A DNA stretch of 64,000 nucleotides from an uncultured Hungatella sp. (GTDB taxonomy: Bacteria; Bacillota; Clostridia; Lachnospirales; Lachnospiraceae): assembly GCA_910579515.1 (NCBI GenBank), contig CAJTUV010000003.1, positions 62,001-126,000 of the forward strand. Direction: 5' to 3'. The stretch's first letter is position 1. Every line of letters begins with the position of its first letter. Made by a program: the position numbers and the translations under genes. Shown one piece after another: positions 1 to 9,213 of the stretch. The notes under the pieces are model-generated. The model saw only the letters and a list, made by a program, of their open reading frames with translations, was not told the origin of the DNA and ran no database searches.

Positions 1-37
1 TTGAAAAAAATCGTAAGAAGTATTCAGATTCTTTTAA

Positions 38-66
38 TAGTAATTTATTGGAAGTTCCGATATAAT
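38..66 (+). promoter_or_regulatory. Possible promoter of the lipoprotein-pepC unit
   Basis: A perfect TATAAT lies at 61-66, about 50 bases ahead of the lipoprotein start. The hexamer 17 bases upstream (TAGTAA, 38-43) is a poor -35, so only the -10 is convincing. Confidence 0.35.
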
Positions 67-117
67 GAACATGGCTGTTAGCCACAGATGTTTTCAGATA
101 GAGAGGAGAATCATATT

Positions 118-807
118 ATGAAGAAAAAGAACGTTATTTTAACAGTAGGAATGGCAGCTATGCTTGCGTTTACAAGCGGTTGCTCTAAGACAGAGAGTCA
201 GGCTCAGACCACGGCGGTACAGGAAAGCCAGGCAACACAGGAAGAAAGTCAGACTGAGGCGGCTACAGAGACGAAAGCTCCAGAGACAGAGGCTGCTGAA
301 GTAGGAGAGGCTCCTGTTAAGATTTGGGGAACCATCACAGAAGTAGGAGATTCTACCATGACAGTTGATAACCAGTCTGAGAATTCCTCTATAGGAGAGA
401 TTATTTTTAACATTGATCCGGAAAATACCATTATCATTGACAGCACGACAGGACTTCCGGTGGAATTGCCTCTGGTGCAGTTAGGCACTTTTGAAGCGTA
501 TTTAGGACCGGCTATGACCATGTCCCTTCCGCCTCAGACGACTCCGGAAGTGATCATTGTCAATATTCCTGAAGATGTAACTGCTGCTCAGTTTGTGACT
601 GCGACAGAGCCTTTGAAGGATACAGACGGAGGAAAAGTTCTTATTTGTAATGATGGAAACGAATATACATTGGCTGACTCTGTGGAGATTTCTCCATTTC
701 TTACCAGAAATGTCGTAGTTTTGGAGGATATTGCAGCCGCTTCCCGTTGTCTGATTTGGCAGGACGCCGACGGCAAGGTGGAAAGCATTGTGCTGTTTGC
801 CCAGTAG
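118..807 (+). CDS. Secreted lipoprotein of unknown function
   Basis: Predicted 229-residue exported lipoprotein. It starts at ATG 118, which follows GAGAGGAGAA; an upstream in-frame start at 88 has no such site. The N terminus is Lys-rich (MKKKN), then hydrophobic, and ends in FTSGC, a plausible lipobox with the lipidated Cys near residue 22. Next comes a low-complexity Gln/Thr/Glu/Ala-rich linker (about residues 25-65), then a globular domain of about 160 residues with no motif I recognise. It lies only 24 bases upstream of pepC, so the two are probably co-transcribed, although one product is surface-anchored and the other cytosolic. Lipidation is inferred; function is unknown. Confidence 0.8.
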   Translation: MKKKNVILTVGMAAMLAFTSGCSKTESQAQTTAVQESQATQEESQTEAATETKAPETEAAEVGEAPVKIWGTITEVGDSTMTVDNQSENSSIGEIIFNIDPENTIIIDSTTGLPVELPLVQLGTFEAYLGPAMTMSLPPQTTPEVIIVNIPEDVTAAQFVTATEPLKDTDGGKVLICNDGNEYTLADSVEISPFLTRNVVVLEDIAAASRCLIWQDADGKVESIVLFAQ

Positions 808-831
808 ACTTAAAGAAAGGATTTGGGTGGG

Positions 832-2160
832 ATGAAACATGCAAAACCGATAACGAAAGAATTTCTTTGCCAGTGTGAAAAGGAGTATGAGGAAAGTCAG
901 CTTTGCCGGGCTCTGACCTGCGCCTTATCAAAGGCTGATCTGGAGCATGGAGCTTTTGACGGGGAAGCGGCCAGAAAATTGGATATGACTTTTTCCATTG
1001 ACCTTGGCACTACAGGCGTGACGTCTCAGAAGGCCAGCGGCCGCTGCTGGATCTTTGCAGCCCTGAACGTACTCAGAAAGGCTGTGGCAGAGAACTGCAA
1101 TATGAAGGAGGTGGAGCTGTCTCAGAACTATATTGCCTTTTGGGATAAGTTTGAGAAGATGAACTATTTCTTGGAGTCCGTGATTGATTCTGCGGATTTG
1201 GAGGTTGGAGACAGGGTTCTGGACTGGATTTTACAGGGAGTCAGCGACGGCGGTCAGTGGGATATGATTGTGTCTCTGATTAAAAAATACGGAGTCGTTC
1301 CCAAAAGCGCCATGCCGGAGACTTGTCAGTCCTCCTCTACCAGAGTGATGAACCGTATGCTGAATCAAAAGCTTCGAAAAAATGCAATCGAACTTCGAAA
1401 AATCGTGGCGTCAGGACAGGACCCTCAGCCCCGCAAGGAGGAGATGCTAAAGGAGCTTTATAAGGCCCTGTGCATCTGCTTTGGAAAACCGGTCCAGGTT
1501 TTTGATTTTGAATATCGAGATAAGGAGAAAACCTATTTTTGTGACCGCCAAATGACCCCCCAAAGCTTCTATGAGAAATATGTGAAGCTGGATTTAGAGG
1601 ATTATGTAAGCATCATCCATGCGCCTACCAAAGATAAGCCTTACAACAAGACTTATACGGTAAAATACCTGGGAAATGTGGTGGAAGGCTTTGTTCGTCA
1701 TCTAAATGTGCCCATGGATACTTTTAAGGCTTTGGTGGTAAGTCAGTTAAAGGCGGGCCAGACGGTATGGTTTGGCAGCGACTGTTCAAAGTACGGAGAT
1801 CGGAAACAGGGCATTTGGGACCAGGATACCTACCGATATGGCGAGGTTTTAGGCGGTATTGATTTTGAGATGACCAAAGAAGATGGTCTGAACTTTGGCG
1901 ACAGCGCCATGAATCATGCCATGGTGATTGTAGGAGTCAATTTTGACGAGAACGGGAAACCGAATCGGTGGAAGATTGAGAACAGCTGGGGAGACGACGC
2001 AGGAGTAAAGGGATATTTTGTCATGAGCGACAAGTGGTTTGAAGCGTATACGTACCAAGCTGTTGTGCATAAAAAATATTTCTCTGAAGATCTTTTAAAA
2101 GCGCTGGAAAAAGAACCGGTGGAATTAAAGCCTTGGGACCCTATGGGATCTCTGGCGTAA
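832..2160 (+). CDS. pepC: Aminopeptidase C (bleomycin hydrolase family, C1B)
   Basis: Cytosolic papain-fold cysteine aminopeptidase that removes N-terminal residues from peptides; family members form hexamers. The papain signature is visible: Gln and Cys in QKASGRCWIFA (about residues 65-75), the catalytic His in MNHAMVIVGV, and Asn in ENSWGDDAG near the C terminus. The length of 442 residues is normal for PepC. ATG 832 is preferred over TTG 823 because AGAAAGG at 814-820 is correctly spaced for it and too close for the TTG. It follows the lipoprotein by 24 bases and ends at a strong hairpin terminator. Confidence 0.93.
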   Translation: MKHAKPITKEFLCQCEKEYEESQLCRALTCALSKADLEHGAFDGEAARKLDMTFSIDLGTTGVTSQKASGRCWIFAALNVLRKAVAENCNMKEVELSQNYIAFWDKFEKMNYFLESVIDSADLEVGDRVLDWILQGVSDGGQWDMIVSLIKKYGVVPKSAMPETCQSSSTRVMNRMLNQKLRKNAIELRKIVASGQDPQPRKEEMLKELYKALCICFGKPVQVFDFEYRDKEKTYFCDRQMTPQSFYEKYVKLDLEDYVSIIHAPTKDKPYNKTYTVKYLGNVVEGFVRHLNVPMDTFKALVVSQLKAGQTVWFGSDCSKYGDRKQGIWDQDTYRYGEVLGGIDFEMTKEDGLNFGDSAMNHAMVIVGVNFDENGKPNRWKIENSWGDDAGVKGYFVMSDKWFEAYTYQAVVHKKYFSEDLLKALEKEPVELKPWDPMGSLA

Positions 2161-2164
2161 TGAA

Positions 2165-2203
2165 AAAAGCAGTAAGAAGGCGGATTGCCTTTTTACTGCT
2201 TTT
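2165..2203. terminator. Bidirectional terminator between pepC and the 3D-domain gene
   Basis: A 17-bp stem (2165-2181 with 2187-2203, one G-T pair) closes a five-base loop. It ends in TTTT on the plus strand and has an A-run on its left side that gives a U-tract on the minus strand, so it can end both converging genes. Confidence 0.88.
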
Positions 2204-2221
2204 CATTTTGGAAGCATCCGT

Positions 2222-2953
2222 TTATTTTACCAAATAAACATTTAGTTTTTTCACCCCATAATTTTTAGCCTCTTTGTGAGAGTTAAAGAAGATATCAATA
2301 TGTTTTCCTTTTACACCGCCCCCCTTGTCTTCAGCTGTATAAATCACGCCGTTGATCAGGAGCTTGCTGCCATAAGGAATCACACGGGGGTCTACGGCAA
2401 CGGTATGATTGGCAGTGGCGACGGCGCCAGTACTGGTGAGGGTTCCCCATTTGGAAGAACAGATTCTGCAGGGACAGTAGGCTGTAGTCTTATACGTCCC
2501 TAAAGGAATCAGAGAACTTCCGGCAGGAACAGAGGCAGGGAGGTAAGAAGCACTGCGGTAAGTCCCTTCCTTATAGTAAAGGCTTCCATAAAGAGGGACG
2601 CCTCCGGCGTTAGCTTCAATGAGATATTCTGTATTTTCCATGGAGTTCCAGTCAATGGTTGTGTGGAAACCATGGAGACCGTTTCCCATCTGTTTTGCCA
2701 GCAAATCTTCACGATAATCATCGGCTGTAATGGTTTTATGGAACACGATGGAATTGTCAGAAACTTTTTTCACCACAATCTGCACATCTATCGGCTGATC
2801 TGGAGTGGAGGCATCCCATGCCCAGCCAAAGATCTGCATCCCTCGTCCGCCGTCGATGCACCCGCTTTGAGCAGAGGCCACAGCCATGCTTGTCCCGATC
2901 ATTAAGAGCAGAGAAGCGATTGCCATTACAACAGAAGTTTTTTTAAGATTCAT
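2222..2953 (-). CDS. Secreted 3D-domain protein (cell-wall lytic type)
   Basis: Predicted 243-residue exported protein. ATG at 2953 is chosen because AGAAAGGAAG lies just upstream of it. An N-terminal signal segment (about residues 1-30) is followed by a module of about 100 residues beginning GMQIFGWAWDAS, and then a C-terminal 3D domain (about 155-243). That domain starts TTAYCPCRIC and carries the Asp residues of the 3D fold in AVDPR, TAEDKGGG and HIDIFF. 3D domains resemble the catalytic barrel of lytic transglycosylase MltA and occur in Gram-positive wall-remodelling proteins; enzymatic activity here is inferred. A gene of the same architecture lies directly upstream, separated by a terminator. 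Confidence 0.82.
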   Translation of the reverse strand: MNLKKTSVVMAIASLLLMIGTSMAVASAQSGCIDGGRGMQIFGWAWDASTPDQPIDVQIVVKKVSDNSIVFHKTITADDYREDLLAKQMGNGLHGFHTTIDWNSMENTEYLIEANAGGVPLYGSLYYKEGTYRSASYLPASVPAGSSLIPLGTYKTTAYCPCRICSSKWGTLTSTGAVATANHTVAVDPRVIPYGSKLLINGVIYTAEDKGGGVKGKHIDIFFNSHKEAKNYGVKKLNVYLVK

Positions 2954-3073
2954 AGCTTGTCTTCCTTTCTGGATTAACAAAATAGAAAAATGTTAACACA
3001 TATTTAAATATATGTAATAAAAATGAAACATATACATTATTTTCTATTTTTTTCCGTTTTTTCCAAAAAGGGC

Positions 3074-3117
3074 ATAAAAATAGTTAGCAGTACGATTTCA
3101 CTGCTAACTATTTTTAT
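3074..3117 (-). terminator. Terminator of the upstream 3D-domain gene
   Basis: A perfect 18-bp inverted repeat (3074-3091 with 3100-3117, loop ACGATTTC) begins three bases after the minus-strand stop codon and has A/T-rich outer arms. It separates the two 3D-domain genes into different transcripts. Confidence 0.88.
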
Positions 3118-3120
3118 AGG

Positions 3121-4098
3121 TCAATCAATAAGTGATGATGAATCGTTGTTCACAGAACCCTCTACCAGAAATACCTCTACTTCCTCGATGCCATGGGCAA
3201 GAGCCTCTTCGTGAGTATCATAGTAAATATCAATCCGATTTCCATTTACGCTGCTTCCAATATCCTCCACAGTATAGATGACGTCATGAATCATGACTTT
3301 TGTGTAAAGAGGCAGAATATTCAGGTCTGCAGAAATCGTATGATTGGACTGAGGAACGGTTCCGCTGTAGGTTAAATTCTCTCCTGAACAGCATAACAGA
3401 CAGTTGCAATAACCGCTGGTGGTAAAGAGTCCAAGGGATTTTCCCTTTTTTTCAGTTTCCTCGTCAGGGACTGGAAGGGGCATTCCAGGTCCTATCATAT
3501 TAGAAGGAAGAGAAGGCCTTCTTATTGTAGAACTCTTAGGCGGCTGACTGCTTTCTGTTTTCGTGCTGGCAGGCGGCTGATTGGAGACGGTTGATTCTGA
3601 CGAACCATTTATGGGCCCTGCTCCTGGTCTGATACCGGTAATAACAGGAGACGAGGGAGCCTGGTTTTCTTCAGAATCTGTTTTAGGGGCGACATAGGAA
3701 CGCTTTTTATAAGTGGGAGTTCCATCTAAAGCAACTTTTCCATTTTCTGAGACGACATAGGCTTTGACGAAAAATTCCTCTCCGTTTAACGATTCCCAGT
3801 TTACCGGACAGACAAAACCATGATACCCGTCCCCGATGGAAAGCTGGAGATCGTCACGGTAGTCATCTGCCTTTACATTCAAGGTAGCGGCTTCGGTTTC
3901 TGAACCAGTTGGGAAGATATGTAGTTCTACCTGATAAATATGGTTATAGTCATCCTTATCCCAAACCCATCCAGAGATAGAATTCTGGTCTGCATGCTCC
4001 AGCTGTCCGGAAACAGTCTCAGCCGAAGCGGGGAATGTGAAAGCCGTTCCCAATAACGATGCGGCGGCGATTGCCAGAAGTTTTTTTGAAATTTGCAT
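3121..4098 (-). CDS. Secreted 3D-domain protein with proline-rich linker
   Basis: 325-residue paralog of the neighbouring 3D protein. ATG 4098 is used because GTGAGG lies six bases upstream; the GTG at 4110 overlaps that site. Order of parts: signal peptide ending near FPASA (residues 1-26), a GW-type module (SGWVWDKDDYN, about 35-135), a Pro/Ser/Thr-rich linker (about 145-215), and a C-terminal 3D domain starting TTSGYCNCLLCC with Asp in SADLN, TVEDIGSS and RIDIYY. The linker suggests the catalytic-type domain reaches into or through the cell wall. It has its own promoter, divergent from hrcA. Function is inferred from the 3D family. Confidence 0.82.
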   Translation of the reverse strand: MQISKKLLAIAAASLLGTAFTFPASAETVSGQLEHADQNSISGWVWDKDDYNHIYQVELHIFPTGSETEAATLNVKADDYRDDLQLSIGDGYHGFVCPVNWESLNGEEFFVKAYVVSENGKVALDGTPTYKKRSYVAPKTDSEENQAPSSPVITGIRPGAGPINGSSESTVSNQPPASTKTESSQPPKSSTIRRPSLPSNMIGPGMPLPVPDEETEKKGKSLGLFTTSGYCNCLLCCSGENLTYSGTVPQSNHTISADLNILPLYTKVMIHDVIYTVEDIGSSVNGNRIDIYYDTHEEALAHGIEEVEVFLVEGSVNNDSSSLID

Positions 4099-4148
4099 AC
4101 AGTACCTCACAAAAGATGTTTTATCTAGCCGTTTGTCTAGTAATTACA

Positions 4149-4176
4149 ATTATATTACAGAAATATTAAATGTCAA
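4149..4176 (-). promoter_or_regulatory. SigA-type promoter of the 3D-domain gene
   Basis: Minus strand TTGACA (4176-4171), 16-base spacer, TATAAT (4154-4149), about 50 bases ahead of the start codon. Confidence 0.72.
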
Positions 4177-4205
4177 GAGAAAATGGCATTTTTAACAAAA
4201 ACCTA

Positions 4206-4234
4206 TTGACAAAAGATAAGGAAGGGACTATATT
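4206..4234 (+). promoter_or_regulatory. SigA-type promoter of the hrcA operon
   Basis: TTGACA (4206-4211), 17-base spacer, TATATT (4229-4234). The predicted transcription start falls just before the CIRCE operator, the usual arrangement for HrcA repression. Confidence 0.82.
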
Positions 4235-4247
4235 ATGGATATGTGAA

Positions 4248-4274
4248 TTAGCACTCGATAGGAATGAGTGCTAA
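4248..4274 (+). promoter_or_regulatory. CIRCE operator (HrcA binding site)
   Basis: TTAGCACTC (4248-4256), nine-base spacer, GAGTGCTAA (4266-4274). This is an exact match to the CIRCE consensus. It sits between the promoter and hrcA, so HrcA should repress its own operon and release it on heat shock. Confidence 0.97.
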
Positions 4275-4306
4275 CAACCCCTAAACAGGCAGAAAGGAGA
4301 GATTCG

Positions 4307-5350
4307 GTGGAACTGGATGAGCGAAAGGTGACCATTTTAAAAGCGATTATTAAGAATTATATGGATACCGGAGAGCCAGTTGGTTCCAGAACGATTTCCA
4401 AGTATATTGAATCTAAGTGGAGTTCCGCTACGATCCGCAATGAGATGTCTGACTTAGAGGAGATGGGGTATATTATACAGCCCCACACTTCCGCAGGGAG
4501 AATACCTTCTGACAAGGGCTACCGTTTTTATGTAGACCAGATTTTACAGGAGAAGGATCAGGAAGTGACCGAGATGCAGGAGCTGATGATTCAGCGTGTG
4601 GATCGGGTGGAGATGGTTTTAAAAAAGCTGGCAAAGCTGTTGGCAAAAGATACGAACTATGCCGCCCTAATCAGCGGCCCTCAGTATCACAGAAATAAAT
4701 TAAAGTTTATTCAGCTGTCAAAAGTGGAGCTAGGCAAGCTTTTGATTGTGACGGTGGTGGAAGGCAATCTGATTAAAAATACCATTGTAAATCTTCAGGA
4801 GGAGATTAACGATGAGGAACTTTTAAATTTAAACATTCTGTTGAATACAAACTTAAACGGCCTGACTATAGAAGAGATTAATTTAGGCGTAATCACCAGA
4901 ATGAAAGAGCAGGCAGGCCCTCACAGCCAGGTGGTGGATTTGGTTTTGAACGAGGTGGCCGCTGCTATCAAAGCCGATGAAGATGATTTACAGATTTACA
5001 CCAGCGGAGCTACCAACATTTTCAAGTACCCAGAGTTAAGCGACAATCAGAAAGCCAGTCAGCTCTTAAGCACCCTGGAACACACAGAGACTCTTCAGGA
5101 GCTGGTAAACGGGGTGAACGAGACAGAGAGTGAAAATGGAATTCAGGTGTATATCGGAGAAGAGTCTCCGGTAGCCGCCATGAAAGATTGTAGCATGGTA
5201 ACGGCAAATTATGACTTGGGCGAAGGAATCAGAGGAACCATTGGAATCATAGGCCCGAAACGAATGGATTATAAAAAGGTGCTCAGTACCCTGCGGACTT
5301 TGATGACGCAGTTGGATGCGACCTTTAAAAATGAAGAAAGGCAGAGTTAG
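4307..5350 (+). CDS. hrcA: Heat-inducible transcription repressor HrcA
   Basis: DNA-binding repressor of class I heat-shock genes; it acts on CIRCE and needs GroEL chaperone activity to fold. It starts at GTG 4307, seven bases after AGAAAGGAGA; an earlier in-frame GTG at 4268 lies inside the CIRCE element and is rejected. The 347-residue length is normal. The N-terminal winged helix is visible (LDERKVTILKAII, then SSATIRNEMSDLEEMG, about residues 1-75), followed by the HrcA dimerisation and insert domains. First gene of the hrcA-grpE-dnaK-dnaJ-proC run, with grpE beginning three bases after its stop. Confidence 0.97.
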   Translation: MELDERKVTILKAIIKNYMDTGEPVGSRTISKYIESKWSSATIRNEMSDLEEMGYIIQPHTSAGRIPSDKGYRFYVDQILQEKDQEVTEMQELMIQRVDRVEMVLKKLAKLLAKDTNYAALISGPQYHRNKLKFIQLSKVELGKLLIVTVVEGNLIKNTIVNLQEEINDEELLNLNILLNTNLNGLTIEEINLGVITRMKEQAGPHSQVVDLVLNEVAAAIKADEDDLQIYTSGATNIFKYPELSDNQKASQLLSTLEHTETLQELVNGVNETESENGIQVYIGEESPVAAMKDCSMVTANYDLGEGIRGTIGIIGPKRMDYKKVLSTLRTLMTQLDATFKNEERQS

Positions 5351-5352
5351 CA

Positions 5353-5991
5353 GTGGACGAAGAAAATAGAAGAGAAGATATGACAGCAAAAGCTGAAGAG
5401 ACGATGGAAGAAACTACCCAGGAGCATTCTGAGGAAGAAAGCAAAGCCTGCGAAACGCCGGCGGATACAGAAGAAACGAAAGAAAAAGAGGAAGCTTTAG
5501 AAGAAAAGGAACCAGAAAAAAAGGGATTTTTTGGAAAGAAGAAAGAGAAAAAAGATCCCAGGGACGCTCAGATTGAGGAGTTAAACGACAAAGTCCGCAG
5601 AAACCTGGCGGAATTTGACAACTACAGAAAGCGGACAGAAAAAGAAAAATCCGCCATGTTTGAGATAGGCGCAAAGGATATCGTAGAACGGATTTTACCG
5701 GTGATTGATAACTTTGAGCGAGGCTTAACCTCGATTCCAGAGGAGGCAAAAGGCACACCGTTTGCCAATGGGATGGAGATGATATATAAGCAGCTTTTGA
5801 AGAATCTGGAGGAGGCAGGAGTAAAGCCCATCGAGGCAGTAGGTCAGCCCTTTGATCCCAATTTCCACAATGCGGTTATGCACATTGAAGATGAGAATTT
5901 AGGGGAGAATATTGTGGCCCAGGAACTTCAGAAAGGCTATCTATATCGAGACAGTGTTGTGAGGCATAGCATGGTACAGGTAGCGAACTAA
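5353..5991 (+). CDS. grpE: Nucleotide exchange factor GrpE
   Basis: Cytosolic co-chaperone that releases ADP from DnaK. The 212-residue protein has a long, highly charged Glu/Lys-rich N-terminal extension (about residues 1-75), the dimerising helix (LAEFDNYRKRTEKEK) and the C-terminal beta domain with the signature NPNFHNAVMHI-type segment (here DPNFHNAVMHIED). GTG 5353 with AAAGGCAG upstream is used; ATG 5380 is an alternative that would shorten only the disordered N terminus. It sits between hrcA and dnaK. Confidence 0.96.
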   Translation: MDEENRREDMTAKAEETMEETTQEHSEEESKACETPADTEETKEKEEALEEKEPEKKGFFGKKKEKKDPRDAQIEELNDKVRRNLAEFDNYRKRTEKEKSAMFEIGAKDIVERILPVIDNFERGLTSIPEEAKGTPFANGMEMIYKQLLKNLEEAGVKPIEAVGQPFDPNFHNAVMHIEDENLGENIVAQELQKGYLYRDSVVRHSMVQVAN

Positions 5992-6030
5992 TTATGTTGA
6001 TCAGGTAAGAAGATATAGGAGGAAAAAACT

Positions 6031-7890
6031 ATGAGTAAGATTATTGGTATTGACTTAGGTACAACCAACAGTTGTGTGGCCGTTATGGAAGGCGGAAAGC
6101 CAACTGTTATCGCCAATGCAGAGGGCGTCCGCACAACCCCTTCGATCGTGGCGTTTACAAAAGACGGAGAAAGACTGGTAGGCGAGCCTGCAAAGCGTCA
6201 GGCGGTTACCAACGCTGACAAGACCATCTCCTCTATTAAGAGACATATTGGTACGGATTACAAGGTGGATATTGATGGAAAGAAGTATACTCCTCAGGAG
6301 ATTTCCGCTATGATCCTTCAGAAGCTGAAGGCAGACGCAGAAAGCTATCTCGGTGAGAAAGTGACCGAGGCAGTGATCACGGTTCCGGCCTATTTTAATG
6401 ACGCCCAGCGCCAGGCTACTAAGGATGCAGGTAAAATTGCAGGTCTTGATGTAAAGCGTATCATTAATGAGCCTACGGCTGCTGCTCTGGCTTATGGACT
6501 GGACAACGAAAAAGAGCAGAAGATCATGGTATACGACTTAGGCGGCGGTACATTCGATGTTTCCATTATCGAGATTGGCGACGGCGTAATCGAGGTTCTC
6601 TCCACGAATGGCGATACCCGCCTGGGCGGAGATGATTTTGACAGCCGGGTTACCCAGTGGATGATTGATGAGTTTAAAAAGCTGGAAGGCGTGGATTTAT
6701 CCAGAGAGAAGATGGCCCTTCAGAGACTGAAGGAAGCAGCAGAAAAGGCGAAAAAGGAACTTTCTTCTGCCACTACCACAAATATTAACCTTCCATTTAT
6801 CACAGCTACGAATGAAGGACCAAAGCATCTGGATATGAACCTGACTCGTGCGAAATTTGACGAATTGACTCATGACCTGATTGAAAAGACGGCCATTCCG
6901 GTACAGAATGCGTTAAGAGATGCGGGAATCACCGCTTCCGAGCTTGGAAAAGTCCTGTTAGTAGGCGGTTCCACTCGTATGATCGCAGCTCAGGATAAAG
7001 TAAAACAGCTGACCGGACATGAGCCTTCCAAGAGTTTGAACCCAGACGAGTGTGTTGCCATCGGCGCGGCCATCCAGGGAGGAAAGCTGGCGGGAGACGC
7101 TGGCGCAGGGGATATTCTTCTTTTGGACGTTACTCCTCTTTCTCTGTCCATTGAGACTATGGGAGGCGTGGCAACGAGACTGATTGAGAGAAATACCACT
7201 ATTCCGACGAAAAAGAGTCAGATTTTCTCAACTGCGGCAGACAACCAGACAGCCGTGGACATTCATGTGGTACAGGGTGAGCGTCAGTTTGCAAGAGACA
7301 ACAAGACTCTCGGACAGTTCCGTTTGGATGGGATTCCGCCAGCAAGAAGAGGTGTTCCGCAGATTGAGGTTACCTTTGATATTGATGCCAACGGCATTGT
7401 GAATGTATCTGCCAAAGATTTGGGAACAGGCAAGGAGCAGCATATCACGATTACCTCCGGCTCCAATATGTCTGATTCAGACATTGAGAAGGCTGTAAAA
7501 GAGGCGGCTGAGTATGAGGCTCAGGACAAGAAGCGCAAGGAGGCCATTGACGCCAGAAATGAGGCTGACTCCATGGTATTCCAGACAGAAAAGGCATTGG
7601 AGGAAGTGGGAGATAAGATCAGCGCCAATGATAAGGCGGCTGTAGAGGCAGATTTAAGCTCTCTGAAGGAAGCCATCAACAGGGCTCCAGTAGAGGACAT
7701 GACTGACGCTCAGGTTCAGGATATCAAGGCCGGAAAAGAGAAACTGATGGCAAGCGCTCAGGCATTATTTGCAAAAGTTTATGAGGCGGCTCAGGGCGCG
7801 GCAGGCCAGGCAGGACCGGATATGAGCGGCGCTGACTCTGCAAGCCAGCCGGATGATGATGTGATTGACGGAGATTTTAAAGAGGTTTAA
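6031..7890 (+). CDS. dnaK: Chaperone protein DnaK (Hsp70)
   Basis: ATP-dependent Hsp70 chaperone of the cytosol, working with DnaJ and GrpE. The nucleotide-binding domain (about residues 1-360) opens with [13 protein letters not shown] and carries [13 protein letters not shown] and LVGGSTRM. The interdomain linker [12 protein letters not shown] precedes the substrate-binding domain and an alpha-helical lid. The tail ends [13 protein letters not shown], a typical DnaK C terminus. At 619 residues it is of standard Gram-positive length. The 147-base gap to dnaJ is unusually structured (see separate entry). Confidence 0.98.
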   Translation: MSKIIGIDLGTTNSCVAVMEGGKPTVIANAEGVRTTPSIVAFTKDGERLVGEPAKRQAVTNADKTISSIKRHIGTDYKVDIDGKKYTPQEISAMILQKLKADAESYLGEKVTEAVITVPAYFNDAQRQATKDAGKIAGLDVKRIINEPTAAALAYGLDNEKEQKIMVYDLGGGTFDVSIIEIGDGVIEVLSTNGDTRLGGDDFDSRVTQWMIDEFKKLEGVDLSREKMALQRLKEAAEKAKKELSSATTTNINLPFITATNEGPKHLDMNLTRAKFDELTHDLIEKTAIPVQNALRDAGITASELGKVLLVGGSTRMIAAQDKVKQLTGHEPSKSLNPDECVAIGAAIQGGKLAGDAGAGDILLLDVTPLSLSIETMGGVATRLIERNTTIPTKKSQIFSTAADNQTAVDIHVVQGERQFARDNKTLGQFRLDGIPPARRGVPQIEVTFDIDANGIVNVSAKDLGTGKEQHITITSGSNMSDSDIEKAVKEAAEYEAQDKKRKEAIDARNEADSMVFQTEKALEEVGDKISANDKAAVEADLSSLKEAINRAPVEDMTDAQVQDIKAGKEKLMASAQALFAKVYEAAQGAAGQAGPDMSGADSASQPDDDVIDGDFKEV

Positions 7891-7893
7891 TAG

Positions 7894-8017
7894 ACGCAGT
7901 GCTTACACAGGGACTGCTGCAAGATGGAAGGGGCTTATCGCCCAAGCGATAAGCCCCTCACGGCAGGGCCGTGGAATCCGTTGGGAGTTCATTTTGCGGC
8001 AGCCCCTTGTGGTGCGT
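7894..8017 (+). other. Folded RNA element in the dnaK-dnaJ spacer
   Basis: Nearly the whole spacer can fold into one closed, branched structure. The outer helix pairs ACGCA (7894-7898) with TGCGT (8013-8017). Next come CACA/TTGTG-type pairs, GGG (7910-7912) with CCC (8003-8005), and CTGCTGC (7914-7920) with GCGGCAG (7996-8002). Inside are two hairpins: an 11-bp stem at 7930-7940/7947-7957 and a 6-bp stem at 7959-7964/7968-7973. No U-tract follows, so it is not an ordinary terminator. It may be an mRNA processing or stability element, or a small mobile palindromic repeat. Pairing is seen directly; function is unknown. Confidence 0.6.
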
Positions 8018-8037
8018 ATATGGAAAGGTAGACCAAT

Positions 8038-9201
8038 ATGGCAGAAAGCAAAAGAGATTATTACGAGGTCCTGGGCGTTCCGAAAACAGCAGATGATGCC
8101 GCCCTTAAAAAGGCGTACAGGGCTCTGGCAAAAAAATATCATCCTGATGCGAACCCGGGAGATGCAGAGGCAGAGAAAAAGTTTAAGGAGGCTTCTGAGG
8201 CTTACGGCGTCTTAAGCGATCCAGAGAAGAGAAAGCAGTATGATCAGCTTGGCCATGCCGCCTTTGACAGCAGCGCGGGCGGCGGCGGATTTGGAGGTTT
8301 CGGTGGGTTTGGCTTTGACGGCGCAGATATGGGCGACATTTTCGGCGACATTTTCGGCGATTTCTTTGGCGGCAGAAGCTCCAGAAGCAGTTCTCGTTAT
8401 AACGGCCCCATGCGGGGAGCCAATGTGCAGACCAGCGTCCGTTTAAGCTTTGAGGATGCTATTTTTGGCTGTGAAAAAGAGATTGAGATTAACTATAAGG
8501 AGGAGTGCGCCTCCTGTCACGGAAGCGGAGCCAAGGCAGGCACTTCCAAGGAAACTTGTTCCAAGTGTAACGGAAAAGGAAAAATTATGTATACCCAGCA
8601 GACCATGTTTGGCACGGTCCAGAATGTACAGGGCTGTCCTGACTGTGGCGGAACGGGACAGATCATTCGGGAGAAGTGCCCGGATTGTCGGGGGACCGGT
8701 TACATTACAAGACGCAAGAAGCTGAAAGTCACCATTCCGGCCGGAATCGACGACGGGCAGAGCGTACGTATGGCAGGAGCCGGCGAGCCGGGAAGCAATG
8801 GCGGCGAGCGAGGCGACCTTTTGGTAGAGGCCGTGGTGTCGAAACACCCGGTATTTATCCGCAAGGATATGAACATTTATTCTACCGTACCGATTTCCTT
8901 TGCTACAGCGGCCCTGGGCGCTCCGATTATCATAAAGACTGTGGACGGACAGGTGGAGTATGAGGTGAAGCCGGGAACCCAGACTGATACCAAAGTTCGT
9001 CTGAAAGGAAAAGGGGTTCCTTCTCTTCGCAATAAAAATCTTCGGGGAGATCACTATGTCACCCTGGTAGTTTCCGTTCCAGAGCGAATGAATGAGGAAC
9101 AAAGACAGGCATTGAGGAAATTTGACGAACTGATGACGGGAAAAATTACCAAGGAAGAGGAAGACGGCGGCAAGAAGAAAAAGGGATTTTTCAGCAAGTA
9201 G
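8038..9201 (+). CDS. dnaJ: Chaperone protein DnaJ (Hsp40)
   Basis: Co-chaperone that delivers clients to DnaK and stimulates its ATPase. Type I architecture over 387 residues: J domain with the HPD motif (KYHPDANPG, about residues 32-40), Gly/Phe-rich segment (about 75-115), and a zinc-finger region with four CxxCxGxG repeats ([32 protein letters not shown]), then the C-terminal substrate-binding domains. It starts at ATG 8038 just after GGAAAGGTAG-like sequence. Its stop overlaps the proC ribosome binding site region, suggesting one transcript. Confidence 0.98.
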   Translation: MAESKRDYYEVLGVPKTADDAALKKAYRALAKKYHPDANPGDAEAEKKFKEASEAYGVLSDPEKRKQYDQLGHAAFDSSAGGGGFGGFGGFGFDGADMGDIFGDIFGDFFGGRSSRSSSRYNGPMRGANVQTSVRLSFEDAIFGCEKEIEINYKEECASCHGSGAKAGTSKETCSKCNGKGKIMYTQQTMFGTVQNVQGCPDCGGTGQIIREKCPDCRGTGYITRRKKLKVTIPAGIDDGQSVRMAGAGEPGSNGGERGDLLVEAVVSKHPVFIRKDMNIYSTVPISFATAALGAPIIIKTVDGQVEYEVKPGTQTDTKVRLKGKGVPSLRNKNLRGDHYVTLVVSVPERMNEEQRQALRKFDELMTGKITKEEEDGGKKKKGFFSK

Positions 9202-9213
9202 GAAGGAACAAAC

